Shown here piece by piece: positions 32,410-44,837 of a stretch of 64,000 nt of DNA. The notes under the pieces were generated by a model. It did no database searches. It saw only the letters and a program-made list of their open reading frames with translations, and was not told the origin of the DNA. The stretch's first letter is position 1, and each line of letters begins with the position of its first letter. A program made the translations under genes and the position numbers. The stretch covers positions 48,231,686 through 48,295,685 of the forward strand of contig NC_083604.1 in the NCBI RefSeq assembly GCF_029168945.1, written 5' to 3'. The DNA is from Cannabis sativa (Eukaryota; Streptophyta; Magnoliopsida; Rosales; Cannabaceae).

Positions 32410-32855
32410 TTATATATATTTCACCAGTTAATTATTAATTTAAATAATAACAATAATAATTAAATTAGATTTAATATAATTCAATTATATATTTTTTTAA
32501 TAATATAAAATTAAATTTTAAATTTACTTATAAAAAATAAATCTAACTAATTTTATTAAACAATAAAATAAGTAAATAAGTTTAAATTATTTAAATAATA
32601 TAATTAATAAATTTATTATATAATATGATTAATTAATTAAACTAAGGTTTAATACAAATTTAAATTAAGAGTGATATATAAAAAAAATAATTATTTAATT
32701 TTGTTGATACTTTTAAATTAATATTTATTTTTTTAAAAAAATAATTAATTAATTGATTTAACGGTATTAGTTTTAAAAAAGACCGTAAATCAATAATTTT
32801 CGTTAAATAAATACATTTACTACATAGGCAAGTCAATAGCTTTAAATTTATATTA

Positions 32856-33365
32856 GAATTTTTTTCCATCAAAATTTTCCCAACTACTATTTCACTTGCA
32901 TTTAACCCTCCAAGATCAAATTTTGGCAGTAAAATCCTCCAAACTACTGAACTAGTAGCAAATTTAAGGTGTCATTCAATTAACTGTCACTATGGGCTGC
33001 TTATGTGTACACTCTTGTACAGATGACACGTTTATATTAGTACACCTAATATTATTATTTAAAAATTAAATAAAATTATAAAAAATAAAAAAATGTTTTT
33101 AAAAAAATAAAAATACTATAAATTTTGAAAGAATTTTTATATTTTTAAAATAATAATATTAGGTGTACCAATATAAATTTGACACATGTACAAAATTGTA
33201 CACATATATAAGTAGTCTATATTGGTCAATAATTATAAAAAATAGATGACACCTTAAATTTGCAAGCACTTTAGTAGTTTAGAGGTTTTACCGTCAAAAT
33301 TTAAATTTAGAGAATTAAGTGCAAGTGAAATTATAGTTGAGAGGGTTTAGCCGAAAAAAAAAATC
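32856..33365. mobile_element. Mutator-type foldback MITE (510 bp)
   Basis: The perfect 9-bp duplication TTTATATTA flanks it (32847-32855 and 33366-33374). The arms are about 110 bp: CACTTGCATTTAACCCTCC and CAAATTTAAGGTGTCAT on the left have inverse copies on the right (ATGACACCTTAAATTTG, AAGTGCAAGTGAAAT). The centre has a second, inner inverted repeat (GTACACCTAATATTATTA). No coding capacity. Confidence 0.85.
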
Positions 33366-33428
33366 TTTATATTAACTAAAAAACTTTGATATTGGACTAG
33401 ATTATCAATAATCAAAAAGCATTTAGGT

Positions 33429-34136
33429 TAGGGGTGTTCATCCGATCCAATCCGCACTTTTTTGGTCAAACAACATCCAATCCACACTAAGTGCGGATTT
33501 CATATTTTGGATCCAATCCGATCTGCATAAGAGTTTAAATGCAATCCGCAATAGTGCGGATTGGATCGGTTATTTTTGATCGGTTATTTTTTTAATAATA
33601 AATTATTTAATATTTCATAGAAAAAAATTTTAAAAAAAAAACTATTGTTTCTTAATCTCCAATAATAATCTATTTCCATATCTATTTATATACAAATTAA
33701 ACCAATATATATAGATTAATATATATATACTTATATGTATTTATTACCAAAATAAATAAGCTAGTATATATATATTTAAACTTTATGTGTATGTGTCTAT
33801 GTGAATAAAAATTATTTTTCTTGTGTTTTTTATTACAAAATAAATAAAATGCACCAACTTAATATATTACTAAAAAAGATTAAGAAATTAAAAGTTTGCA
33901 TTTTTTTAATTAATATATATTATATATTATAATTTTTTAAAATTATATATAATTAAATGCGGATTAGATTGGATCGGTTACTTTTGAGGTCAAACAACAT
34001 CCAATCCGCACAAGTGCGGATTTTAGATTTTTCAATCCAATCTAATCCACACAAGTGCGAATATCCGCATTTTGCGAATTGGATTGGATTGAATTGTACA
34101 AATTGAATTGGAACGAATACTTTGTGAACACTCCTA
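33429..34136. mobile_element. hAT-type MITE, copy B (708 bp)
   Basis: Starts TAGGGGTGTTCATCCG and ends TGTGAACACTCCTA. The 8-bp flanks ATTTAGGT (33421-33428) and GTTTAGGT (34137-34144) match at 7 of 8. It shares the opening CATCCGATCCAATCC, GGTCAAACAACATC and AAGTGCGGATTTCAT blocks with copy A, but the AT-rich centre differs. Confidence 0.85.
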
Positions 34137-34144
34137 GTTTAGGT

Positions 34145-35527
34145 AATAGATGGTGATATTTGTGTTATATCGACCTTATATCCTAAATATTATATTCTCT
34201 TATTTTAGGGTCCACAACAAAATTATTTTAATTATGTTCGCCAACAAGGCATATTTATCTACTCGAATTTCGTACTTACTAATACTAGACATCAAATTAG
34301 ATAATATTTTAAATTTAATACTTGATATATGTAAATATATTATATAAGTTTAAACACTAAAGTATCCCACTACTTGTATCAGTATTAAATATACACAACA
34401 GTTTACTTTCTTTCAAAAAAAAAAAAAATAACTCAACAGTTTACCCTACAAGGTACATATGTAATAAAATATTATTGCACTTTTTGCATTCTATATTTTT
34501 TAAGGCATGCAAACTCATGGTACGCATGCTTTGATAATACTGTTTCCTGCTTACATATTTTCTCCACCAGCTTTACAAAACACAACAAACATTTTTTTTT
34601 CTTTTTGTTTACTTTCGATGTCATATATAAATATTCAAGTGTTACCAGCTTCACTTTAAATCTATCATACTTCGGTTTGAAAACAGAGGCACGAATTTTG
34701 GTAAGGAAATCCAACATACCACTAGCTAACATTGAACGTGCAAATTAAATTATTATCCCATTTTCATTTCATTTTACTCTGTTTGTTGAGCTAGAAAGTG
34801 CTCTATTTTGACATCTTTGGTGAACTTTTTGGCCGAAAACATGGACCTCACAGTATGAGTATTTGTTTGCAACTTTTCTTGTTAAAGTGAAGGATATTAA
34901 AGAAAAAAAAATAAAAAATTTTAAAAAATTCTCACTACTGTTTCTTTGACTTCTATTACTATCATGGGGCCGGTTATAGAAAAAGCAAAATCCTAGTTGT
35001 ATATAACTATCCACGACCAAGGCACAGACGAATATTCATGACACTACTATGTCCCATCAATGTTTATTTCTAGATTTTAGTCAATAAAAATTAGATGCTT
35101 TTGCAATTATAGTTCTCTGCCAGAAAATGCCATATAAGTACCTTCTAGGCAAACTAATTATTTCCACTTCCAGTCCATGTGCTTTGCCTCCATGACCATA
35201 CATCATCTAAATCTAATTCATGCTATTTATCGTCACTCACTGTTGATGATGAGGATAACACATATTTCAATCAAAATACTTCTGTCATACTCGAGATTTA
35301 ACATTCAATGGTATAAGGTTTGTTTATTACTAGTATATGTACAAATTTGAAAAATGATGCAGATATTATTACACTGTTAATAAATCATGAATAATTTAAA
35401 CTATTTCCTAATATAAAGAAAAATCTCAACTGAAGTAAAAAGAAAAGGAATACTCAAACTCAAAGTCAGTCCTTTTAGAAGGATCAAAGGATTAGAGTAT
35501 CAAAAGGATTGAGATTTGGTGGTTATA
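34145..35527. other. Intergenic spacer, nothing recognised
   Basis: AT-rich. Short open frames at 34472-34732 and 34769-35020 (minus) show no domain and are likely chance. Confidence 0.45.
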
Positions 35528-36769
35528 CACTACTACAATGTGGGCCTTTAGAGGCTGTTTTTTCAACTAAATTTATAAAAAAAGGAAGCTAAAAGGTGTG
35601 AAAATACCGTCTTGTTCGAAATTGACATTTAGAGGCGGTTTTTGATAAAAACCGTAAGTATAAAAATTAATAATACTTATCCTGTCGGTTGGGAGTTGAA
35701 AATTTTCCAGCTTACTTTATTACACCTATGGCATCGGTTATTAGGGAAACAATCGACGCCATAGGTGCACACCTGTCAGTAAACTGTGCCCTTATGGTGT
35801 CGATTATTTTTTAATAACTAGCGCCATAGACGATATATATACACGATATCAAACTTCATCTTGCCCACTTCGTCTTCTTCCTTCCAAGATAAATAGCCAC
35901 CATAGCAGAACCATAACCCATGCCAAAACCCTCACCAACCTCCCTTAAAAAATCATTAATCTCCCTCATTTCTTCACAATTTTACTCAATTTTTGTTTTA
36001 AAATTTTCTATTTTCAATACCTAAACTTATACTGTAAAAAAGTTTAGTTTTTTCCCCTCTATCACTATAACCCAACCCATTAAAAAAATGTGGTGGTATA
36101 ACTCCGGCTACTGATTTTGGTATAGAGATCGTTGAATCTCAACATCCATTAAGGTATAGATATGATTTCTATTCATTTTATTAATGTATATTGCTTTATT
36201 TTCGTTTTTAAATTTGTTTTTTTTGGATTTTACCATCTTATTAACATTATGTTGTTGTGTGTACATGGTAGCCGAATTTTTGTCGCAATTGGTTGTTGGA
36301 TTGCGCTTATAAGGTAAATATTTATTAGCTTGATATAATATATATGTATATATATATTTTGTGTTTTATTGAATATGTGTTTATATATATTGTGTATATA
36401 TTATTTGTGTAAATTTTGTAGTTGTATTGTATATATTCTAAGTAATATATTTGTATGTATATGTATTTATTGTGAATGAGAATGAGGTAGGAGGGATTTA
36501 ATTAGTTTAGAATTAAAGTTTTTAAAATTGTGTTAATGATATGATTGATTATATATGTATAAGTGTATGTTAATTTTTCAAAAATTAATCTATATATTTT
36601 AGTAATTAGTAACTTGTTACATTTTTTAATAACTAGTAAGTAATTAAATAATTAAAATTCTAATTTCGTTGTATGCCATTATATTGTAGGTTGTGAGTAA
36701 TTTTTGAGCTTTGACATATTTCAATGTTGATCGGATTTTAACTTGCTATAAGTATATACATTCACTAAC

Positions 36770-37020
36770 TTTTTGTTATTATAATTAATTATCAATGCAT
36801 GCTTAGTGGAGTTTGAATATCTTAAATATTCATCCGTAGTGAAGTAATACATGTACTGTGGTCAGATGGGTGGATAAATTTTGTATTATTAATGTTATTT
36901 TGTTTTTTTTGTATTGTTTTATTTGTTTTGTTTGTTACTTTAGACATTTTTAATATTTTTGGGAACGTCCAATTACAGCCGTTATGTTACCAAAATTTTA
37001 GTAGAATTAGGATAAATTTT
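36770..37020 (+). repeat. Direct repeat in the CACTA element (copy 1)
   Basis: About 250 bp from TTGTTATTATAATTAATTAT through AGTGGAGTTTGAATATCTTA to GTAGAATTAGGATAAATTTT. It recurs at 39197-39424 with scattered changes. Confidence 0.8.
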
Positions 37021-37415
37021 ACTAAAAAAATATAAATATTGAAGGAAAAGTACCTAACATAGATAACTAGTTAAGTACTCTCTAGCTGTAAGAAAATAAG
37101 GTGACATAATACAAATAATTATATACACATTTATATAAACTTATCAATTATAAATGACAAACCAAACAAATAAATAGATTCACTTTAGGAAAAATTATTC
37201 CATTCTCGAATCTATTCCAATCAACTAAACACTACCCTAATTAGTTAATTACAACTTATACAACCTAATAACATGAACCAAACTGAAACAAGAATTATAG
37301 TAATGTATAAATTAATATGAATTAATTGAGAGAAACCTAGTTAGTTACATTGTGTAAGTAGTAACTAGTTATAATTAGTTACTAAATATTGAAATTTTTT
37401 GTTAGGATATTTGTT

Positions 37416-38440
37416 ATGGATAAATCATGAATGCGTGAGGAGAGAGACACACTGCAATTTCAAGTAGAGTTCGATGCATTTTTAGAGTTTGCCTTAAAGA
37501 ATTCTAAAATTCCCGAACGTATTCATTGTCCGTGTGTAAATTGTTGTAATAGATCTAAAGGAAATATTACAATGATTAAGGACCATGTTATTTATGAGGT
37601 TTCAATAGAAGTTATACTACTTGGTATTAACATGACGAACATTTAGCTGATGATCAATATCCAGTAGGGAAGCGGGTGGTAGATGATATGGAGGGTAATG
37701 ATTTTGATGATCATCCATTGGACTTGCTTAATGAAGCACAGGAGGAATTTCTTAATGATCCTAAAAAATTTAATAACTTTCTAAGTGATGCAGATAAACC
37801 CCTGCTCGATGGTTGTAAAAAACTAAGATTACCAACAATGGTAAAGTTTTACAACATCAAAGCAAAAAATGGAGTGAACGATAAATGTTTTATTCAATTT
37901 TTAGCTGCTTTTAAAGATATCTTTCCATTTGACAAATGCTTCCCGGAATCTACATATGAAGTGAAAAAAACTTTAAATTCCATAGGATTGAAGTATGAAA
38001 AAATTCTAGCATATCCGAATGATTGCATTTTATATCGTAAGGAATATACAGACATGGATTATTGCCTGACTTGTGGTTTATCGAGCCATAAAGTAAATAA
38101 GAGTAAGGAGAAAGGAAACTTATCCCCCAAAAAGTGATGTGGTACATGCCTTTGATTCTGCGACTGAAACGATTATATCGTAGTGTAGAACAATCTGAAA
38201 ATTTGATTTGGCATGAGACCAAGAGAGTTAAAGATGGAAAATTCAGACATCCTGCAGATTCCCAAGCTTAGAAAAAGTAAACTATATAAATCATGAATTC
38301 AAATCTGAACCAAGACATACTCGTCTCGGTCTGTCTGCGGATGGAGTAAATCCACATAGATCTCTAAGTAGTTGTCATAGTTCATGGCATGTCTTCCTTG
38401 TTATGTACAATCTTTCTCCCTAGTTAGTGATGAAAAGGAA
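37416..38440 (+). pseudogene. CACTA TNPD-type transposase, N-terminal part
   Basis: It starts ATG at 37416 (MDKS), then TGA at 37428-37430 where the family has Trp. The Transpos_assoc domain follows: DAFLEFALKN, IHCPCVNCCN. A shift near 37600 leads to a segment with GCKKLRLPTMVKFYNIKAKN, STYEVKKTLNSIGLKYEKI and YPNDCILYRKEYTDMDYCLTC, the typical lead-in to the Transposase_21 domain. After a further break, WYMPLILRLKRLY, LIWHETKRVKDGKFRHPAD and a degenerate LGLS.DG.NP block are readable. It is an En/Spm-class DDE transposase relic that cannot make protein. Confidence 0.85.
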
Positions 38441-38465
38441 ATCATATACTAATTGCTTGAATATG

Positions 38466-39200
38466 TGCATTAGGCTCAATTAGAGGAGCAAGTTACTCAG
38501 GGACAAGTTCAGGTCCATGGCTAAAATGACATCCTGACGAAGGCCCTTAGGACACCAGAGCATCCTGGACATGTCAGTGTTGTTGGTATGCTAGTAACTA
38601 AGAAATATTGTTTTCTTAGTTATACAAAATAAATCATAGATAATTTTATTTATTGATTTGCAGGTTCCTTGCCAAGGCATCTAAACTGTTTGACAGGAAG
38701 AAGAGGGAAGTTTCTGATACGTGGCTCAGAAATAGAGGGAGATTGAGAAATTAAAAGCCAAAATCAAATCCCTTAATAGAAGAAAAACATTGCCCAACAA
38801 GAGGAAGAAGCAGAGGTGGCTGATCAGGCGTATGTTCCACAGCAATACGCTCGTGAGGATGAGGGTGGATCACTCATTTATACTGAGGAGTTTGTTTCCC
38901 TCAATGAGCCACCTCTCCTGTACAATTTTGATGAACAGAGAGCCCGTGATCAACTAGTATATCTCTGCTCTAATAATATTAACAACATTGTGACCCGAGC
39001 ATATCTGTACGAACATGAGGGTCCAATCAAAGTTCCTTGCAAGGACTACAATAATTCACATGCTCGGGTTTTGATTTTAGAAATTCTGCAAGAGGATGCT
39101 AAAATCTGAATCTCATTTGACGCGTGCAGATATTTTAAAGAAGTAGCAAACATGTTCCTTCCTTGGCCTAAATACCTAATTGGAATACCCAAGGTAACTT
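38466..39200 (+). pseudogene. CACTA second-ORF relic (TNPA-like)
   Basis: Pieces read NDILTKALRTPEHPGHV, then an open stretch 38816-39106 with YVPQQYAREDEG, NEPPLLYNFDEQRA and GPIKVPCKDYNNSHA, and finally ANMFLPWPKYLIGIPK. These match the style of the proteins that accompany CACTA transposases (EALG.PEHPGRVRG, F.aWP.hLv). The link straight after the truncated TNPD indicates an internal deletion. Confidence 0.6.
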
Positions 39201-39424
39201 TTGTTATAAATTAATTATTAATGATTAGTGGAGTTTGAATATCTTAAATATTCAACTATAGTGAAGTAGGTTCTGCGAATATATATGCTGTGGTGGGATA
39301 GATGAATAAACAACTGTTATATCTGTGTTATTTGTTATTATATAGGCATGTTTAAAAAATTTTGGAGCATTCAATTACAGTCGTTATGCTACCAAAAATT
39401 TGGTAGAATTAGGATCAAATTTGA
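39197..39424 (+). repeat. Direct repeat in the CACTA element (copy 2)
   Basis: Matches 36770-37020. The shared end CAATTACAG(C/T)CGTTATG(T/C)TACC is well conserved. Confidence 0.8.
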
Positions 39425-39785
39425 TATATTATGGTGTGTTTTGTATATGGTCTACTCGCTCAACCACCATCAAGACGTGATGTATCGAAGGGGAAATGTC
39501 CCATGCCTTCTTGACAAGGCAGTGCTCAATCCTCGCCGTGACTAAGAATTAAACCCTTGTCTCCTTCCCACAAACTCTAGAGAAAAAAAAGTCAGTTATG
39601 AAGAATCATCATTAATTCTCTAGAGTTTTTTTTAGACATTAACTAGATAAATCTATCATTTTAGGTCAAGACATTACAATAAAAGTAATTAAAAATAAAT
39701 GAATTTTGTGAAAGCTTCAAGAATATTTTAGTAACACAATTAGCTAGAATTGTCTTGACTATTATAGCTGAATTCTTTTGAGTAG

Positions 39786-39794
39786 TATAAATAC
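39786..39794 (+). promoter_or_regulatory. Candidate TATA box in the copia LTR
   Basis: TATAAATAC lies about 270 bp before the LTR end, a usual place for the LTR promoter. Confidence 0.5.
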
Positions 39795-40060
39795 GTACCT
39801 TGGATCCTCAAGTTGTGCATCAAACAAGAGTGTTTCAAAGTGTGTTCAAAAGAGTAAGAGTGTGTTATAAAGTATACCAACATAAATATAGTGTTTCAAA
39901 AAAGTGAGTTATATATAAGTGTATAATAAATGTGTCTAGTGGTAAAATAAAAATATGGGCTTGATATATTATGTTTTAGTTAAAAGTATTCAAGTCTTGG
40001 TGTAATTACTGTTACAATAATAAAGTAATTACGTTTTCATGTATTGTATTATCCTACAAG

Positions 40061-40072
40061 TGGTATCAGAGC
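40061..40072 (+). other. Primer-binding site (initiator Met-tRNA)
   Basis: TGGTATCAGAGC is complementary to the 3' end of plant initiator Met-tRNA and lies two bases after the LTR end CA. Confidence 0.92.
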
Positions 40073-40151
40073 CGAATTGGATTCATTCTAAAAGAGTCTT
40101 TTGTTGAGTTTCTTAGAGTGATTGTGTGTGGTTTAGTACTAGAGAGCTTGC

Positions 40152-42140
40152 ATGATAGGTGACCTTCAAGTGGTCAGGGGCATTAAGAAACTTAACAACC
40201 AAAATTATAGCATGTGGTCGATGCACATGGAAGCATATCTCCAAGGCCAAGACTTGTGAGAAATTATTGGTGGCAATGAAGTGACACAACTGGAGGACAC
40301 AACAACTTTGAAGAAATGGAAGATTAAAGCTGACAAGGTCATGTTTGCGATTCAGACCACAGTTGAAGACGAAATGTTGGAGCACATCAGACCCACAAAG
40401 ACACAAAAGGAAGCACGGGACACTTTTGCATCACTATTCACCAAGAAAAATGACACGAGATTGCAACTTCTAGAAAATGAGCTTCTCTCAATCACGCAGC
40501 GCGACATGATGATCAACCAATACTTCACCAAGGTAATATCTCTCTTTGTCGCAAAATCTTTGCATTTGATTCTTGTGCTAGCATGTCAGATGCTAGAATT
40601 AGAATAATTATTATTCATGGATTAATGCCAGAATTTAGAATGTTAGTACTACAATACAAGGTTGGCCAAGCCAACCTTCTCTTATTGAATTAGAAAACTT
40701 GCTTGCTGACCAAGAAGCGTTAGCTAAGCAAACATCTAGAGTCTCATTAAAGAGTGACGAAGAAGCACTCTTTAATGGTGATAAGAAAGGTTGATCTCGA
40801 CCAAATATTAGAATATTTTTAAGAAAAATAATGGCAATGATAGTCATTATGGAAGCTCCCAAATAGGAGAGCTCAAAAGATAAACAACTAGCATAGCTAG
40901 TCAAAGAATAACAACAAATTTGATAAAAAATGCTATAATAGTGAAAAGTATGGACACTTGGTTAAAATTTGCTGGTTCAATGAGAAAACTGGAGAAATCA
41001 ATGCAACCACATCAAATGAAGGAAATCCAAGTAATGAAGAATGGGACGCAAATCCATCATTCACACTGGAGAAAGAAGAATTAGATCTAGCAACTACTAT
41101 TCCTGCACGATCGACTACAATCATGATTGGATATTCGACTTTGGCTACTCAAATCATATGACAAGAGACAAAGAGAAGCTAAAAGACAAGGTTGAGTATA
41201 AAGGTGGTTACGTAGTGGTGACATCCAACAACTTCGGATTACTAATTGCTCATATCGGTAAAGCAATATTCACATTGACATTCAGTCTGAAAGACGTTTA
41301 ACTCTAGGATGTTTTTCACGTTTTTGAGAAGAAGAAAAATTTAATGTCAGTAGCTCCACTTACAGCATTAGGCCACCATATCATATTCGGTCCTCAAGAT
41401 GTTAAGATCTACTAAGATCTTCAAATTTCTAGAACATTGATGATGAAAGGACAATGTTTAAAGTTTTTTTATGTAATGTTAGCAAAATCAACTTATGTAG
41501 ACAAGACTTGAAAGAACAAAATAACAGATTTGTGGCATGCTAGGCTAGGACATGTCAGCTACCACAAACTCAAGGTGATGATGAAGAAGTCTATGCTGAA
41601 AGGTCTTCCTCAACTTGAGGGCAGAACAGAGATCATATGTGCCGACTGTCAATACGATAAGGTGCATTAATTTGCTTATGAAGATTCAAAGTTCAACGCC
41701 AAAGCACCATTAGAAGTAGTCCATTCATATGTGTTTGGACGAGTCAAGCAACCATCAATCAACGTCATGCAGTAAATGGCTACATTCATCAATGACTTCT
41801 CAAGGTACGTGTAAGTTTTCTTTATGAAAAAAAAGTATGAAACTTTTCAAAATTTAAAGAGTTCAAAAAAATAGGTGAATGAGAAGTCGAGAAGAAAATC
41901 CAATGCCTTTGAACAGACAACAATGGCAAATATACCTCGTTAAATATTTTGGGTATCTTTGAGAATGCTGCATACACCATTAATTCATATGTACAAATAC
42001 GCCACAACATAGTGAGTAGCTGAAAGGAAGAATTGCCACCTTGCAGAGACATGTCAAAGCATGCTACATGCAAAGAATGTTGTAGGAAGATTTTGGGCCA
42101 AAAGTATGAAGACAACAACTCATGTAATCAATAAACTTCC
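40152..42140 (+). pseudogene. Copia gag-protease-integrase pseudogene
   Basis: ATG at 40152. Gag (UBN2/DUF4219 type): LNNQNYSMWSMHMEAYLQG, then a stop in place of Trp after GQDL, then MLEHIRPTKTQKEARDTF. The zinc knuckle is damaged (CYNSEKYGHLVKIC has Ser for the second Cys). The protease motif reads FDFGYSNHMTRD where the family has DSG, so the active site is lost. GAG_pre-integrs: [14 protein letters not shown] and GLPQL. Integrase: MATFINDFSRYV and later FWAKSMKTTTHVINKLP. Many frameshifts and stops. It ends at the last motif. Confidence 0.85.
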
Positions 42141-42631
42141 TGTAATGACTGGATAACTTAATTTTGAGAATTATTAGATGTGTATGGATTAAAATATTAT
42201 TTTATGAGTTTATGATTTTTAGTAAATAATTAGGGCTTATTGTTAGAAATACGCCTTAGGAAAATAATTTCTCGATTACAGAGATTTTATTGAATTTTAG
42301 GTATATTATATATGTTACATATGAAATTTAATGATTCCATGTTTAATGCATGACAACAGTAGAAACTCGACGGATTGTCCAAAATATCACATTAGTATGG
42401 ATTAGTATTTTAGAATATTAGGGTATTGGATTATGACAATTTTATCCTAGGGTTATTGATTACCAAGTAGTTAAGTAATGAAATTTTTGAAAATTTTCAT
42501 TTAAGTTGAATTAAGCCTTTGATGGATTGATGTGAAATATCTTAGAATTGGGTAGGAGAGTTTAAAGGGTTATATGTTGTAGTCAATGTTAGGGTATTTG
42601 AGAAGGGTAAAGATAGACTTAAAACTAAGTA

Positions 42632-42757
<126 letters not shown>

Positions 42758-43249
42758 AGTTCTTGAAACCCCAAAGAAACCCAAGCACATATCAAAGTCT
42801 TTCAACCCAAATTTTCAAGGATTTTAGTAAGAGTTAAGCAAGGAATTTCTTAGAAGAATTAAAGGTAATCCTAGTTCTTTTTCCTCTTTGAATTTTAAGG
42901 TTTAAGCTTTATTTTGATTATTTGATTTTGAGAACTTGGGAGTTTAGTTCTGTTTGAGTTTAAATTATGTTAAAAACTATTTTAAAGCTTAATTTTAGTT
43001 ATTCATGGCAATTTTTAGATGTAGTAGCAGTTGTAGCAAGATTTAAGGAAGTTTGACTTTTATGAACTCAAGCATTCCTCATCCATGGTGGATTTTAAAG
43101 CATGTTGTTTTAGATGCTTTTGAGTTGTGGATTATCTTTAGAATATCCAAAATTATTGTTCTAAAAATTTTGGTAGCTTTTGGTTAAGGTGGGAGCTAGA
43201 TTTAGGGTCCTAAAAATGGGAAATTTTTTAGCCCTTCCAGCCTAGAAAA

Positions 43250-43392
43250 ATGTTCCAAATGGAAGCTTCTGAACAAAATCCTTCTAGACAAGGGACTTTT
43301 AGATAAGGGTCTTGAATACGGGACTTCCAGAAAAAGTTCTTCCAGAGAAGGGGCTTCCAGATAAGGGTCTTCCGGACAGGGGGCTTCTAGTT
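43250..43392. repeat. Degenerate short tandem repeat
   Basis: Variants of AGGGGCTTCCAGATAAGGGT and CTTCCAGACA follow each other several times with a unit of roughly 18 or 36 bp. Confidence 0.55.
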
Positions 43393-43660
43393 AGGGTTTT
43401 ACCAAGAAGGTCAATTTTAGTATTTTGGCTAGGATATTCTACTCGGGTGTCCATATAATAGGTTCTTTATATCATTTTAGAGCTTGTGAAAAGCTCTATA
43501 GGATAGTACTTTAATTAGATCCAAAATAAGTAGTTTATTTTAGGATGTTTTCACCATATAGTTCGGTAAAAAACTCTAGATTCTATTAAGGTTTTAAGAA
43601 GTGCTTTAGAATAGACACTTATTAGTTTTTTGCTACTGTGACTTAGGGCCTCTGATCGTC

Positions 43661-44837
43661 TATTAGGCTAAAATTAGTCTAAGTTTCGGGTCATATTTTC
43701 GGTTAGTTTTCACTCTTTGTTTCTAGTTTTATGGCTATTTTACGCTTGATTCTTTTATTTCAGGTCCTTGGGTGTTTAAAGAAAGTATGTACAAGAATTG
43801 AGGACGCGTGGTGAAAGAATCGAGAAGAAAAACCAAATATTGTGTCGCTGCCTGTTCCAGTCGCGACGGGAACTGGCAGAAACTTTTTCAAGAATTCGAT
43901 GCTTAACCCCGACGCGACGGGGTCATTGCCAGTCGCGACGGGGACCCAGAGACGGGATTTTTTGGGTAGTTTCGTAATTTCACAAATTTTAAAAGATGAG
44001 ACTTGGTTTAAATAGAGGGAGCTCGTGAAAATTAGGGATTATTCAGATTTGGAGCCCTAGAAACAAAGGAGGAGGCTAGAAGAGCGGCTTGTGGCGACCC
44101 AGATCGATTGCTTCAACTAGTTCTTTCTCTTCTCTTTAATTCTTCTATGCTATTTTCTGTTTCAATGTTAACTATGGATTTAATTATGGATTTTTTGAAC
44201 TAAACTCCTATTTAGGGAGAATGATGAATGTTGTCTAAGTTTTTCCTAGTTAATGAATAATTGCCATTCCTTCAATCTTGATTTGTGAAATTATCTATAT
44301 TTGTATTTAATTTCCATGTGCAAGATTGATCACTTTTTACATGTTTTATGATCTCAATTCGAAATTTCAAAAGTGAGAATTGAGAATGCTAAAATTGGAT
44401 AGTCTAGGTTTTGATGTGAAACGAAAGTATTTACATAGCCTTTGTGACAAATCGATTATTGCTTAATGCTGATTTCATGTTAGTTTAATTAAGAGATTAA
44501 TTAGAGAGCATGAGATTTAGAACCTAAAAGATTTGAAAAGAGTTAGGTGAATTTATAATCTGTCATTCACTTCAAGAGAAGGATAGCAATTAGGCATTAA
44601 CGATTGGTAAACTGACAACAGGATTCTTCTCCCTATTTTCTCATCTTGATTAATCTTCCTTTGTTACTTTTAATTTTCTGAATTGTCTATTTAATTCATA
44701 AAAAGTATTATTTTACCAGATAGAATCATAAGTATAATTTAGTAGTAATTAGTCCAATTCCCGATGGTTCGACCTCACCTGTGTGAGTTTACTACTTGAT
44801 TGCGTACACTTGCGTAGTGATCATAATTTTCGTAACA
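43661..44837 (+). mobile_element. Solo LTR of the gypsy-type family, TSD TCGTC
   Basis: It starts TATTAGGCTAAAATTAG and ends TTTCGTAACA, and matches the reverse complement of the LTRs at 46935-48248 and 51888-53252 (for example CTATTTAATTCATAAAAAGT region, GGTTCGACCTCACCTGTGTG, GTACACTTGCGTAGTGATCA). TCGTC at 43656-43660 and 44838-44842 is a perfect 5-bp duplication. A GC-rich island with GTCGCGACGGG repeats lies at 43858-43950. Confidence 0.9.

Larger units (their letters stand above)
35528..39430 (+). mobile_element. Degenerate CACTA element (left end and transposase relics)
   Basis: The left terminus CACTACTACAA is at 35528, followed by subterminal motifs such as CTATGGCATCGGTTATT and its inverse AATCGACGCCATAG. 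Relics of the TNPD transposase and of a second ORF follow on plus (37416-39200). No matching TTGTAGTAGTG right end is visible before the copia element begins, so the right end seems lost. Confidence 0.7.
39600..42140 (+). mobile_element. Copia retrotransposon, truncated after integrase
   Basis: A 5' LTR end (about 39600-40058, ending ATCCTACA), a tRNA-iMet primer-binding site, and gag, protease and integrase relics lie in order on plus. RT and RNase H are missing: at 42141 the sequence changes to an unrelated LTR-like element. The 5' boundary of the LTR is not certain. A short piece similar to the LTR end recurs at 54410-54485. Confidence 0.8.

Noticed and set aside
37950..38222. 90-residue minus-strand frame over the CACTA transposase relic
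   Set aside because: The plus strand carries clear TNPD motifs at the same place.
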